From: Edaphobacter lichenicola
GTDB lineage: Bacteria > Acidobacteriota > Terriglobia > Terriglobales > Acidobacteriaceae
Direction of reading: 5' to 3'
NCBI RefSeq assembly: GCF_025264645.1
Contig: NZ_CP073696.1
Coordinates: forward strand, 2,976,001 to 3,040,000
Length of the DNA: 64,000 nt
A program made the translations under genes and the position numbers. The notes below the pieces were generated by a model. The model ran no database searches. It was not told the origin of the DNA and worked only from the letters and a program-made list of their open reading frames with translations. Each line of letters begins with the position of its first letter. Position 1 is the first letter of the stretch. Shown here piece by piece: positions 17,816 to 27,365 of the stretch.

Positions 17816-19252
17816 CTACGAAGTGACGGGAGCTCGCGTTGCGATGGCGGCAGGCAGCTTCTCATAGATACCGCCAAAGCCGCCGTTTGAGAGGATGGCG
17901 AGGACATCTCCCTCTCGAAGCTGAGGGACAATCGTCTCGACGATTGCATCGGCATCGGCCAGCAGCGCGGACGGAATCTTACGGGCATTCAGCGCTGCGA
18001 CGACGTGCTCAGGGTGCAGACGCTCTGCCGCCGGAATGTTCTCGGACTTGAAGACCGACGCCAGCACGACCTGGTCGGCCAGTGCGAGACTCTCCACAAG
18101 ATCAAGCTCGAAGACATTACGACGAAGCGTATTCGAACGTGGTTCCAGCACAGCCCACAGCCGACGTCCTTGATACGATTCACGCAAAGCGCGAAGCGTC
18201 TCCCGGATAGCCGTAGGGTGATGAGCAAAATCGTCGATGATCGTGACGCCGCCAACGACAGCGCGGACCTCCAGGCGTCGTTTGACGCTCTTGAAGGTTG
18301 CCAGCGCCTCGACGATGTCCTCGGTTGGGAGGCCCTGCCCTGCTGCTAATGCGGCAGCGGCTGTTGCGTTCAGCGCGTTGTGAGCACCAGCCATCGGAAG
18401 CATGAGATCAGCAAACGGAACACCCGCGCGCGTAAGCGACCAGCGGGTGACGGACCCTTCGTGGCGTAGATCGGTCAGCCGCCAGTGGGATAAAGGATTA
18501 AATCCATAACGCTCTACCGCGCAAAACGCCTTCTCGACACACTCGCTCACATTTTCGCTGCCGTCATACGCAACAATCCGTCCACGTCGCGGGACAAGGT
18601 TGACGAGGCGCTTGAACGCAGTCTTCACCGCGGGCAAATCTGCGTAGATATCGGCATGATCAAACTCAACGTGCGTCAGGATGAGCGCGTCGGGAAAGTA
18701 GTGGAGAAACTTCGGCCCTTTGTCGAAGAATGCCGTATCGTACTCGTCGCCTTCAAGAATGAAAGGCTTCGCAGGACGAACCATGAAGCTGGTACCGAAG
18801 TTCTCGGCAACGCCACCGATGAGAAAGGATGGTGCAAGTGCTGCGTTCCGTCGCGAGGCAGCCTGGTAGATCCAGGCGAGCATGCTGGTCGTCGTGGTCT
18901 TGCCGTGTGTACCGGCCACAACAAGCGACTCGCGACCCGGAAGAAACTCATCGTGCAGAATCGAAGCCATTGAACAAAATGGAATGCGAGTATCGAGGAC
19001 GTGCTCCAGCTCAACGTTACCCCGCGAGATCGCATTGCCAACGACCACCAAGTCAGGGCGCGGGTCGAGATTCTTCTCAGAGTACGGCTCGTGAATCGGG
19101 ATATTGAGCGAGGCGAGCAGGTCGCTCATCGGCGGATAGGCCGCGGTGTCCGAGCCGGTGACCCTGTGGCCCTGCAACTGCAACATCCCGGCGAGCGAGG
19201 CCATTGCGGTGCCACAGATGCCGATGAGATGGATGTGCTTCGAAGTTTTCAT
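17816..19252 (-). CDS. mpl: UDP-MurNAc:L-Ala-gamma-D-Glu-meso-DAP ligase
   Basis: Peptidoglycan recycling ligase that joins the recovered tripeptide directly to UDP-MurNAc. It has the three Mur-ligase domains: an N-terminal UDP-binding Rossmann-like domain (HLIGICGTAMASLAGMLQ), the ATP-binding domain with GTHGKTT at 114-120 and HVEFDHADIY, and the C-terminal domain (IDDFAHHPTAIRETLRAL). The N-terminal GICGTAM rather than GxGGxGM distinguishes Mpl from MurC. The ldcA and dapF genes lie immediately upstream on the same strand, giving a coherent recycling cluster (tetrapeptide trimming, DAP isomer interconversion, tripeptide reuse). Confidence 0.95.
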   Translation of the reverse strand: MKTSKHIHLIGICGTAMASLAGMLQLQGHRVTGSDTAAYPPMSDLLASLNIPIHEPYSEKNLDPRPDLVVVGNAISRGNVELEHVLDTRIPFCSMASILHDEFLPGRESLVVAGTHGKTTTTSMLAWIYQAASRRNAALAPSFLIGGVAENFGTSFMVRPAKPFILEGDEYDTAFFDKGPKFLHYFPDALILTHVEFDHADIYADLPAVKTAFKRLVNLVPRRGRIVAYDGSENVSECVEKAFCAVERYGFNPLSHWRLTDLRHEGSVTRWSLTRAGVPFADLMLPMAGAHNALNATAAAALAAGQGLPTEDIVEALATFKSVKRRLEVRAVVGGVTIIDDFAHHPTAIRETLRALRESYQGRRLWAVLEPRSNTLRRNVFELDLVESLALADQVVLASVFKSENIPAAERLHPEHVVAALNARKIPSALLADADAIVETIVPQLREGDVLAILSNGGFGGIYEKLPAAIATRAPVTS

Positions 19253-19270
19253 GGCCGGACGCTCTCAAGC

Positions 19271-20215
19271 TTAGATGCTAACGGCCGCTTCGAGAAAGTG
19301 TATCTGAGGGTTCCCTGGTTCATTCAGCTCAAGCGCAACGGCAACACCCAGGGGAATCGTCACATTGAATGCGCTGACATGCCCGCTGCGCAACCCAATC
19401 GCAATAGGGCCTTCGAAGTCGCGAAGAGAGTGCAAAATTGCGCGTTCGAGGTAGTCGTTCTCGTCCGGAGAGACGCATTGACTCATGTCGCCGAAGACGA
19501 TGCCGGTCACTCTTTCGAGGAGTCCGGCATAACGAAGATGGAGAAGCATCCGGTCCCACTGGTATGGCTTTGTGCCGATATCTTCCAGAAAAAGAATGCT
19601 GTTATTGTCGATGCGCGGAGCATATGGAGTACCGAGGCCTTCGACGAAGATTGCCACGCAGCCTCCGGTTAGCAAACCCTTTGCGCGGCCCGGACGAAGG
19701 ATGCGCAGACCATCTGCAGCGCCGAGCGACCACTCGCTATCCCCGCGCAGGCTGTGGGCCCAACTTGCAGCGTCTGCGCCATCTTCGCGAGAGAAGTCAG
19801 CAGCGACCATCGGGCCGTGAAATGTGATCAGATTTGCCTCGTTGTGTAGCCAGCTATGAAGTGATGTGTGATCGCTGTAACCGATGAACGGCTTTGGGTT
19901 GGCGCGAATAAGCGCAGCGTCAAGATGCGGAAGCAGCTCCGCAGAACCCCATCCACCGCGGGTACAGATGATTCCGTCGACTGTCGGGTCCGCAAAAGCT
20001 GCGTGGAGATCACGCAGGCGGTCTTCGAGCGTGCCCGCGTAATAAAGTGGTCCGCTGTCGTTCGCGTGGCTCCCAACGACTGTCTTGTAACCAAGCCCAT
20101 GCAGATGTGTGACGCCGCGTTCGACCAGTTGGCGTTTCGGCGTACTGGCCGGTGAGACCACTGCAAGAGTCGCTCCCGGCTTTAGTGCACGCGGCTTGAT
20201 CAAGGAGGCGCTCAC
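19271..20215 (-). CDS. ldcA: LD-carboxypeptidase, S66 family (LdcA-like)
   Basis: Cytoplasmic serine peptidase that removes the terminal D-Ala from murein tetrapeptides during recycling. The nucleophile elbow is RGGWGSAELL with S91. The acidic member of the triad is expected in FLEDIGTKPYQWDRML, and the His in SGHVSAFNVTIPLG. The GTG start overlaps the dapF stop (GTGA), so translation is probably coupled. The gene is followed after 18 bases by mpl, which would use the tripeptide it makes. Confidence 0.92.
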   Translation of the reverse strand: MSASLIKPRALKPGATLAVVSPASTPKRQLVERGVTHLHGLGYKTVVGSHANDSGPLYYAGTLEDRLRDLHAAFADPTVDGIICTRGGWGSAELLPHLDAALIRANPKPFIGYSDHTSLHSWLHNEANLITFHGPMVAADFSREDGADAASWAHSLRGDSEWSLGAADGLRILRPGRAKGLLTGGCVAIFVEGLGTPYAPRIDNNSILFLEDIGTKPYQWDRMLLHLRYAGLLERVTGIVFGDMSQCVSPDENDYLERAILHSLRDFEGPIAIGLRSGHVSAFNVTIPLGVAVALELNEPGNPQIHFLEAAVSI

Positions 20216-21015
20216 AGGCCGTTCACCTCGCCCCGGCAGATGATCTCGGCTGGTCCCGTCAGCCGCATTACGACATCATTCGACTGCCATACTGTCCTTT
20301 GCGGTCCGCCCTCAGCGATAGCCGTCAGCTCACGATCCACGCCACGCAGCACCATCGCAGCAGCGGAAGAAGCGCAGGTGCCAGTGCCGGACGAGGTTGT
20401 TGGGCCGCAGCCGCGCTCGAATATACGGAATGCGATCTCCGAAGGCGAGAGTACGCGGACGAACTCGACGTTGGTGCCATGCGGAAAGAGTGGACTGGTG
20501 CTGATCTGTGCGCCTAAGTCTTGCCAGGTATAGCCGTGTGCGCTGAAATCCTCTGTATCGACGAAGAGAACGAAGTGCGGATTCCCCACATTCACCATAG
20601 CCCCAGGAACATTGCCGACGTCGGGGATCACAATCGTGCGCTGCATCACCCGCGGGACGCCCATCTCGCTCTCGATGAGGTAGACAGGATCAGCCGATTC
20701 GACTACGTGGCAGGTACGAAGACCGCCGTGGGTGCCGAGCGCGATATCCTGTTTTCCCTCGCTGCTTGCGAGCCACGCTGCTACGCAACGCGTTCCGTTG
20801 CCGGAGAGCTCTGCCTCGCTGCCGTCGGCGTTGAATAGCCTTAGAAAAAGCTCGCCGTTTAGTGTGCGGTCGAGAAACTCGATGCCGTCAGCACCAACGC
20901 TGGTGTTACGAGCGCACAGCTTGCGTGCAAGATCGGCGTGACGGCGCTGCGCCAACGACTCGTCGATGATGAGAAAGTCGTTGCCACAGGCGTGCGCTTT
21001 GACGAAAGGAATCAT
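20212..21015 (-). CDS. dapF: Diaminopimelate epimerase with altered second active-site residue
   Basis: DapF interconverts LL- and meso-diaminopimelate using two Cys residues as acid/base. The two-lobed fold is evident: KAHACGNDFLIID at the start, AELSGNGTRCVAAW with C77 as the first catalytic Cys, GNPHFVLFVD, and ERGCGPTTSSGTGTCASS in lobe two. The second catalytic Cys should directly precede the second G-T/S-G; here that position is S209. Cys residues at 203 and 214 are nearby but not at the standard position. Length (267) is normal. Operon context with ldcA and mpl supports a DAP role; whether it is a full epimerase is open. Confidence 0.88.
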   Translation of the reverse strand: MIPFVKAHACGNDFLIIDESLAQRRHADLARKLCARNTSVGADGIEFLDRTLNGELFLRLFNADGSEAELSGNGTRCVAAWLASSEGKQDIALGTHGGLRTCHVVESADPVYLIESEMGVPRVMQRTIVIPDVGNVPGAMVNVGNPHFVLFVDTEDFSAHGYTWQDLGAQISTSPLFPHGTNVEFVRVLSPSEIAFRIFERGCGPTTSSGTGTCASSAAAMVLRGVDRELTAIAEGGPQRTVWQSNDVVMRLTGPAEIICRGEVNGL

Positions 21016-21057
21016 GTGCTCTTATTCTGCCTCACCACACTCCGCGAAGCGGAAAAA

Positions 21058-22791
21058 CTATAACTTCGGTGGATGAGAGATCGTTTGATCGGATCGATAG
21101 ACGCGGGCGCACGGCTGGCCGCTCGTGCACAAGATCGTCAACTCGGTAAGACCTTCAGGATGAGCTGCGACGGCAGCGGCGACAGGGTCTCCGGCGATCG
21201 CGACGATGTACGTTGCATGTTCGGCAGGGGCTGCCAGTGCTGCCTGGAAGCTGTCGTAGTCCCCTTCGTTGATAGTCTGCTTCAGCGGCATCGCAGCATC
21301 CTGCAGGGCACCGATGTGATCGGAGTTATACATCAGAATGGTCGCTCCATCCGGAAATGCACGCAGTTGAAGGGCGAGCTGTCTCTCAAAACCGACCCGA
21401 GTGATGGAGTTCACGAGGGCCTCTTTCAACACAAGCGGTGTCTGGCGCATCATTCCGACCGTGTTCAACGCAACTAGTCCGAGAGCAATTGGCTGCATGA
21501 GTCTCTTCGCAAGCGGCTGCGTCTCGCTCCATCGGCTCTCAATCCATGCTGCGGCCAAGAACGCAAAGATCGAGAGAGCCGGAAGCAGTTCCATGCCGTA
21601 GCGCGAGTTGTAGTAAGAGTGCGGCCAGAGCTGCGGAATGAAGATAGGTACCGAGCCATATGCGATGGAGTAGATATAGAACGGAAGCGGCATCCAGAGG
21701 AGCAACGATGCCAGCGCTACGCGGCGGCGAATGGCCATGACCATGCCAGCGACAGCAGCCGCCATCAGCAGGAACCCAGTCTCCCAGAAGGCGGCGTCGA
21801 TCTGCGCCGTGCGAGTGTAAAAGACCAGCGCCCAAAGAGGATTGTGCCATCCGCGATGATGGTGCCCGTTCGGTGGCATGGTTTTCTTCTCGATAGCCGC
21901 TGCTGAGTAAGGCCCCCGCATGAAGTCGAGCGGGTCGTGAAAGAAGTGCTGGTTATACGCAAGCCAGCTGAGTGGGGCCGCCACAGTCAATAGAGTGAAG
22001 ACGACAAAAGAAGGTGCGACTCTACGCCACACATCGCCATGGCGCGCAAGCGTGAATGTGAGAACGCACCAGACGGCAGCGCCGAGTATCCAACCGTCAT
22101 AGCGCGTGTAAACCGCAGCAGGAATAAACAGCGCAAGCAGAAGAAGGCGGCGGCCAACCTGGGCGTACCGTGCATCATGAATGGCCGACACGCACTCGGC
22201 CGTGAGCAATGTTATCCAAATGAGGAGCGCGAGAAAGAGCGGCTCCGTCATCGCGGTCGTGGAGAGATAGAGCAGGTTAGGATTCAGCGCATAGAGCGCA
22301 GTCGCGGCAAGGGCCCATCGTGGCACCATCATGCGGCGTGCCAGACGGTATAGCCCCGCGACGCTTGCGATGTAGCACACCAGTGAAGGCCACGCACCGG
22401 CAAGCCCGTTCTGCCACCACTCTATCTTCTGCACGAAAGGCAGCATTAAGAGATGAGGCAGCGGCAGCCAGACACCGCCCAACTGAACCAGTCCGGGATT
22501 CCGTGAGTCGAGAATACGGCGAGCGATACCAAGATGCGCGACGGCATCACCGTAGAGCAGAAGATAACCGCGTGAGTAGGAGATCATCAGCGCAATAAAT
22601 GACAGGAGCACGGCGCCAAGAGCGATCGGGAACGTCTCCTGGCGCGTTGCTGGACTCACTGCGTCAGGGTCTGCCTTCAAAGCATCCGAAGCAGCGCCGC
22701 GAGCCGGTGAGGCCGACGACGCTGATCCAGAGCGTCTAGCAAATCGAGACGATTTAGACGCTCGCGTGGTCAAGGTGCGAGATCTCCACAA
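21058..22791 (-). CDS. GT39-like polytopic glycosyltransferase
   Basis: A roughly 570-residue membrane protein of the PMT/ArnT type, second in this window and unlike the first in sequence detail. The expected acidic residue sits in LLLYGDAVAHLGIARRILD, followed by PGLVQLGGVWLPLPHLL, a pattern typical of archaeal and bacterial GT39-like enzymes. About ten membrane helices are followed by a soluble periplasmic domain. The only start at the full length is a TTG inside the upstream kinase gene; a GTG or TTG about 38-44 codons further in would remove a Ser/Arg-rich lead and may be correct. The acceptor is unknown. Confidence 0.75.
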   Translation of the reverse strand: MWRSRTLTTRASKSSRFARRSGSASSASPARGAASDALKADPDAVSPATRQETFPIALGAVLLSFIALMISYSRGYLLLYGDAVAHLGIARRILDSRNPGLVQLGGVWLPLPHLLMLPFVQKIEWWQNGLAGAWPSLVCYIASVAGLYRLARRMMVPRWALAATALYALNPNLLYLSTTAMTEPLFLALLIWITLLTAECVSAIHDARYAQVGRRLLLLALFIPAAVYTRYDGWILGAAVWCVLTFTLARHGDVWRRVAPSFVVFTLLTVAAPLSWLAYNQHFFHDPLDFMRGPYSAAAIEKKTMPPNGHHHRGWHNPLWALVFYTRTAQIDAAFWETGFLLMAAAVAGMVMAIRRRVALASLLLWMPLPFYIYSIAYGSVPIFIPQLWPHSYYNSRYGMELLPALSIFAFLAAAWIESRWSETQPLAKRLMQPIALGLVALNTVGMMRQTPLVLKEALVNSITRVGFERQLALQLRAFPDGATILMYNSDHIGALQDAAMPLKQTINEGDYDSFQAALAAPAEHATYIVAIAGDPVAAAVAAHPEGLTELTILCTSGQPCARVYRSDQTISHPPKL

Positions 22792-23698
22792 AGAGTTTGA
22801 AGCGCTCGTCGATCTCCTGCTTGCTCACATTCTGCAAACGCTCTGTTCCAAAGCGCTCCACGGCGAACGACCCCATGACGCCTCCGTAGAACATCGCTGT
22901 CCGAAACACCGCCGGAGTGAGAGTGGGTTGCGAGGCGAGGTATCCGTAGAAGCCACCAGCGAAGGAATCGCCCGCGCCCGTAGGATCGACCACCTCCGAC
23001 AACGGCAGAGCCGGCGCACGGAAGGGGCGCGAGATCTTCGTTCCACCACCGAACGAACGATCGCTAAAGAAGGCGGTCGCGCCGTATTCACCATGCTTGA
23101 CCACTAGCGTCTTCGGCCCCATCGCGAGCACTTTTTCCGCCGCGAGCACAAGGTTACGCTCGTTCGCCAACATCCGCGCTTCGCCATCGTTGATCAGCAA
23201 CACGTCGAGTTCGCGCAACACCTTGGCGAGGTTCGCGGCGTGGTCGGCAATCCAGTAGTTCATCGTGTCGCCGCAGACCATACGCACCTTCGGCATCTGG
23301 CTGCGCACACGAGCCTGCAACACAGGATCGATGTTGGCGAGAAAGAGAAATTCGCTGTCCTTGTAAGCGTCGGGAATCTTCGGCTCGAAGGTCTCGAAGA
23401 CGTTCAAATCGGTCCCGAGCGTCTTCGCCTCATCCATGTTGCCCGAGTAGGAGCCCGTCCAGTGGAAGCTGAGGCCATCCATGTGCTCAATGCCCTGAAT
23501 GTCGATGCCGCGGCGAGTAAAGATTGCTTCGTGCTCCGCAGTGAAGTCTTTCCCGACGACGGCGATGACGCGCACAGGAGTGAAATAGCTCGCTGCAAGA
23601 GAGAAGTGCGTTGCCGCACCACCGAGACAGTTCTGCACCGCACCATGCGGAGTTTCAATAGTGTCGAATGCAACTGATCCAACCACGAGAATCGCCAT
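22754..23698 (-). CDS. PfkB-family carbohydrate/nucleoside kinase
   Basis: Ribokinase-fold kinase with both family signatures: the N-terminal GG motif (CLGGAATHFSLAASYF) and the C-terminal DPTGAGDSFAGGF, which carries the catalytic Asp and anion hole. Its 314 residues are standard. A GGAG lies only three bases before the ATG. It lies 74 bases downstream of mtnP on the same strand and was probably transcribed with it, so a nucleoside or a ribose derivative from methylthioadenosine/adenosine salvage is a reasonable guess. It lacks features that would fix the substrate. Confidence 0.88.
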   Translation of the reverse strand: MAILVVGSVAFDTIETPHGAVQNCLGGAATHFSLAASYFTPVRVIAVVGKDFTAEHEAIFTRRGIDIQGIEHMDGLSFHWTGSYSGNMDEAKTLGTDLNVFETFEPKIPDAYKDSEFLFLANIDPVLQARVRSQMPKVRMVCGDTMNYWIADHAANLAKVLRELDVLLINDGEARMLANERNLVLAAEKVLAMGPKTLVVKHGEYGATAFFSDRSFGGGTKISRPFRAPALPLSEVVDPTGAGDSFAGGFYGYLASQPTLTPAVFRTAMFYGGVMGSFAVERFGTERLQNVSKQEIDERFKLFVEISHLDHASV

Positions 23699-23772
23699 AA
23701 ACTCCTTTTCGCTACTAGGACTAATTAATTTGTAATACCTACAAGCACAAAATAGATTGCCGACGAACTATC

Positions 23773-24639
23773 TCAAAGATATTTGTCGAGCAACAGCGAA
23801 AGCTTCTTCCGAGTCTCCTCCGGAATCGCCTTACGATCCGTTAGAATGGCATACTTCAGCGCATCGACACAGGCACAACCCTTCGTCATATCCGATGGCA
23901 TCGCAGCGACAGCGGCACGTACGACCTTCGATGCATTCTCAGCGTTCTGGTGCATCACAGCGACGATCTGATCGACGGTGACATCGTCGTGGCCTTCACG
24001 CCAGCAGTCATAGTCGGTGACCATCGCTACCGTGGCGTAGCAGATCTCAGCCTCACGGGCGAGCTTGGCCTCCTGCAGATTGGTCATTCCAATAATGTCT
24101 GCGCCCCAGCTGCGATAAAGGTTCGACTCCGCACGCGTAGAAAACTGTGGGCCCTCCATGCAGACATAGGTTCCGCCACTCTTCCCGACAACGCCCACGG
24201 TGTCACAGGCCTGCTTCAGCACACCGGCCAACGGCCCGCAGATCGGGTCGCCGAATGAGACGTGAGCGACGATGCCTTCGCCGAAAAAGGTAGAGGCACG
24301 AGCAAAAGTGCGATCGATAAACTGATCTGGAATAACAAAATCAGTTGGCTTGTGCTCCTCTTTCAGCGAGCCCACTGCGGAGACCGAAAGGATTGTATCG
24401 ACCCCAAGCATCTTCATCGCAAAGATGTTTGCGCGAAAGTTCAACTCGCTGGGCAGGATGCGGTGCCCGCGTCCGTGACGGGCAAGAAACGCGACGCTGC
24501 GGCCCTCAAGCTCCCCGAGGACGAAGACGTCGGACGGCTCGCCAAAGGGTGTTGTAACGCGCTCTTCACGCACGTTGGTAAGTCCAGGCATCGCATATAA
24601 GCCGCTGCCGCCGATGATGCCAATCTCTGCCTTCTTCAA
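23773..24639 (-). CDS. mtnP: S-methyl-5'-thioadenosine phosphorylase
   Basis: Cleaves methylthioadenosine (a by-product of polyamine and other SAM-dependent synthesis) to adenine and methylthioribose-1-phosphate. Family motifs are IIGGSGLYAMPG, FLARHGRGHRILPSELNFRAN, the phosphate/ribose site with CMEGPQFSTRAES and the base site MVTDYDCWREGHDDVT, whose two Asp residues confer 6-aminopurine specificity. Translation starts at TTG with AGGAG nine bases upstream. The neighbouring PfkB kinase may act on a related metabolite. No mtnA/mtnK genes are seen here. Confidence 0.95.
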   Translation of the reverse strand: MKKAEIGIIGGSGLYAMPGLTNVREERVTTPFGEPSDVFVLGELEGRSVAFLARHGRGHRILPSELNFRANIFAMKMLGVDTILSVSAVGSLKEEHKPTDFVIPDQFIDRTFARASTFFGEGIVAHVSFGDPICGPLAGVLKQACDTVGVVGKSGGTYVCMEGPQFSTRAESNLYRSWGADIIGMTNLQEAKLAREAEICYATVAMVTDYDCWREGHDDVTVDQIVAVMHQNAENASKVVRAAVAAMPSDMTKGCACVDALKYAILTDRKAIPEETRKKLSLLLDKYL

Positions 24640-24666
24640 TCTACTTTGCTCCTCTGGCGACCCTGT

Positions 24667-26238
24667 TCACTTAGCCCCTATAGAAGTATATCGTCGCAGA
24701 CTGCTCGCGTTGGCCGCGCCGAACGAAGCGATGATGCGTGCCATCGAAAGCGACGGTTCGGACATAGGCGCTGCAGCCTGCTGCATCGGCCCATGAGGCT
24801 GCACACTCGCAATAACGTCGCGCAACTTACGTGCTAACGACAGGTCAAAACTTTCACCGATGAAGACGCTGTCTCCTGAACGCGAGATGAGCACATCGCC
24901 CTCGTTCGTGGAGTAGATCAGCTCGTTGTCGTCGGCCTCATCCTTCTTCCGCTCCACAACGTTGGAATATTTTCTTGGAATCTGCGACGCATAGATCCGC
25001 ATGAAGGAACGTGCTGAATCCGAGTTTTTCCAGCGCGAGTAATAGAGCAGCCCGATTGAAGCGGTCGACTCCTTCTCCGCTGGAGTTACCGCAGATTTAC
25101 GTTGCGCGGCATAGTACACGCCACCGTTCCATTCAGGTGCCAGCGCTGTCGCTAACTCGCGGCCACCGAAGAGTTCAGAGAGTATGCGGACATCAAGCTC
25201 GCCCATCACGCCGATGTCGTAAGGAACATACTCGGGATCCAGCAGCGGATGGATATCCGGCAAACGAATCACGGGCACCGGCGCATGCGCCATATACGCG
25301 TTGGGATGAATGATCTCGAAGCTCGATGAAGGCGGATTGGCCAGGACACCAGCGAACGCCGCCTCTTTGCCCGCCTTAACCAGAATCGCCTGCTCAAAGG
25401 TCAACCCTTCGCTATACGGAAACATCAACGACTGCTGAAGCAACAATGGCGCACGCGCCATGATTGGTGATCCGCTTGTGTCCGTCACCTGCTCCTTCAG
25501 TCGGTCGGAGAGATCCGGTGCATCGGCCAGCGTCTTGCCCGTAGAGCGCAAGGTGTAATCGATAAAGACCGCCATCGCCTGCCCCTCGGCAACCGCTGTG
25601 CGCGCGGTGTCGGCCTCGTCTACCTGCAGATGACGGTTGTCATCCTGCACATTTTTTGAGGTGTCGCTCATGCTCACATCAGACCACTTCGTCAGACCAA
25701 TCTTCTGATCCTGCAGCGCGTGGGTAAGCTCATGGGCGAGCACTGGCTTCTGCTCATCTGGTTCTATCCAGTCCAGCAAGTTAACGGTCTTGGTCTTGTT
25801 GTCGTAGAAGCCGGCAATCTGCTCCGTCAACACGGAGAGCAGAAATGGACGAAGATGAAAGTCCTGGTCGAGCAGCCCGAACTTCTTGAGTACGATCTCG
25901 GAGCGCTCCATCCGCTTGGCTCCTTCGTCCTCGTCGAACTTTTCTTTCAGATAGTGATTCACCTCATCCCGAGAGATGAGTTTGCGTTTCACGCTGTGAT
26001 CGATTGGCAGCTTCGTGTCAGTACTGACAAAGCTGAGGATCTCATCGACAGAGCGAAAGAGGTCCTTCGCCTGTGCCTTCGTCATAGGCGCTTGATTTAC
26101 CGAGTCTGACGGGGCCTGCGCGCCGTTGTCGGCTGTCGTCTCCGCCGCCATAGCTGCAAAACTCATCGACAGGAGCGCAACCGCCGCGACCCACCTCACC
26201 GAAGCTCCACTCCTGCCACAAAGCACGCGCTGCAACAT
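24667..26238 (-). CDS. Exported putative gluzincin metallopeptidase (HELTH)
   Basis: A 523-residue protein with a signal peptide (VAAVALLSMSFAAMAAE). A zinc-site pattern is visible: H169-E170-L-T-H173 in VLAHELTHALQDQ, and a candidate third ligand E218 in TAVAEGQAMAV. Preceding residues FYDNKTKTVNLLDW resemble the edge strand of metalloproteases. The C-terminal half is soluble, with no recognised domain, and may be a substrate or assembly module. The gene diverges from ygfZ. Peptidase activity is inferred from the motif only. Confidence 0.75.
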   Translation of the reverse strand: MLQRVLCGRSGASVRWVAAVALLSMSFAAMAAETTADNGAQAPSDSVNQAPMTKAQAKDLFRSVDEILSFVSTDTKLPIDHSVKRKLISRDEVNHYLKEKFDEDEGAKRMERSEIVLKKFGLLDQDFHLRPFLLSVLTEQIAGFYDNKTKTVNLLDWIEPDEQKPVLAHELTHALQDQKIGLTKWSDVSMSDTSKNVQDDNRHLQVDEADTARTAVAEGQAMAVFIDYTLRSTGKTLADAPDLSDRLKEQVTDTSGSPIMARAPLLLQQSLMFPYSEGLTFEQAILVKAGKEAAFAGVLANPPSSSFEIIHPNAYMAHAPVPVIRLPDIHPLLDPEYVPYDIGVMGELDVRILSELFGGRELATALAPEWNGGVYYAAQRKSAVTPAEKESTASIGLLYYSRWKNSDSARSFMRIYASQIPRKYSNVVERKKDEADDNELIYSTNEGDVLISRSGDSVFIGESFDLSLARKLRDVIASVQPHGPMQQAAAPMSEPSLSMARIIASFGAANASSLRRYTSIGAK

Positions 26239-26295
26239 GACCCTCTCGATCCACCGCTATAATCAAGTGTACGCAAGTTTTCGGTACCGTCTGTT

Positions 26296-27363
26296 ATGAC
26301 CTCGTCAACCCAATCCGATCCTGCTGTTTCATCGACATCCGGCTCCGCCTCCCAGCTCTCGGCGCTTCTGCGTGGCGCAGGTATATCCAGCCTGGAAAAC
26401 GTCGGGTGGATCCGTGTCACAGGAGAAGATCGGGTCCGATGGCTGAACGGAATGGTCACCAACTCGATCCAGGCATTGAGCCCCGGTGAGGGAACCTATA
26501 ACTTCCTGCTGAGCGTGCAAGGCCGTATTCAGGGCGATGCCACTATCTTTGCCGGTACAGACGACCTGTTGATGGAGACAGAGGCCTCGCAAGTCGCGGG
26601 TTTAGTAGCGCTGCTCGACCGCTTCATCATCATGGATGACGTGGAGTTAGCGGACATCACCGCGAATCGCTCCGGTCTGTCGCTAGTCGGCCCGCAAGCC
26701 GCCTCCCTGCTCCAGAAGATCGGCGTTCCCGCCGACGGTCTCAAGCCCCTGTCGATGCACACGATTCCATGGGGAGATGCCGAAGTCAGCGTCGTCCATG
26801 CTTACAGCCCTCTCGTGCCGAGGTACGAGCTATGGGCCGATGCCGCAACGGTTGCGAAACTTTACAGCGCCCTATCTACCGCTGAAGCGACGCATTGCGA
26901 AGATCAAGCCTTGAACTGGCTTCGAATGCTTGAGGGAACCCCGCTTTATGGAACCGATATCCGCGACCGCGAGCTTCCGCAGGAGACCGGCCAGACCCGC
27001 GCCCTGCACTTTGCCAAGGGCTGCTATCTCGGCCAAGAGATCGTCGAGCGTATTCGGTCGCGCGGCAATGTACATCGCACCTTCAGCGGCTTCCGCCTCG
27101 ACGGCGAGCTTCCAACTGCGGGCGCACCGCTCGAAGCGGACAGCAAACAAGTCGGTGAGCTGACCAGCGTCGCTGCGATTCCACTGCCGGATGAGATCGG
27201 CGGCACGATACAACTCGCCCTTGGCTACGTGAGACGCGAAGCTCTCGATCGCGGCATACCAATTGTCTATTCCGGCGGTGTTGCCCTACCGGTTTCGCTT
27301 CCCTTTTCCGCGGCTGCAGCCTCCGAGCTGCTGGCTGCATCTGAAACTTCTGAAAGAGTGTGA
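26296..27363 (+). CDS. ygfZ: Folate-binding Fe-S cluster maintenance protein YgfZ
   Basis: YgfZ supports assembly or repair of certain iron-sulfur enzymes in a folate-dependent way and shares the GcvT aminomethyltransferase fold. The diagnostic motif is KGCYLGQEIVERIRSRGNVH (consensus K-G-C-[FY]-x-G-Q-E), with the essential Cys. The N-terminal RVTGEDRVRWLNGMVTNSIQ is typical. Length (355) is standard. It begins a plus-strand run continuing into DUF1844, MBL hydrolase and ribF, spaced by a few bases at most, so one operon is likely. Confidence 0.93.
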   Translation: MTSSTQSDPAVSSTSGSASQLSALLRGAGISSLENVGWIRVTGEDRVRWLNGMVTNSIQALSPGEGTYNFLLSVQGRIQGDATIFAGTDDLLMETEASQVAGLVALLDRFIIMDDVELADITANRSGLSLVGPQAASLLQKIGVPADGLKPLSMHTIPWGDAEVSVVHAYSPLVPRYELWADAATVAKLYSALSTAEATHCEDQALNWLRMLEGTPLYGTDIRDRELPQETGQTRALHFAKGCYLGQEIVERIRSRGNVHRTFSGFRLDGELPTAGAPLEADSKQVGELTSVAAIPLPDEIGGTIQLALGYVRREALDRGIPIVYSGGVALPVSLPFSAAAASELLAASETSERV

Positions 27364-27365
27364 TC

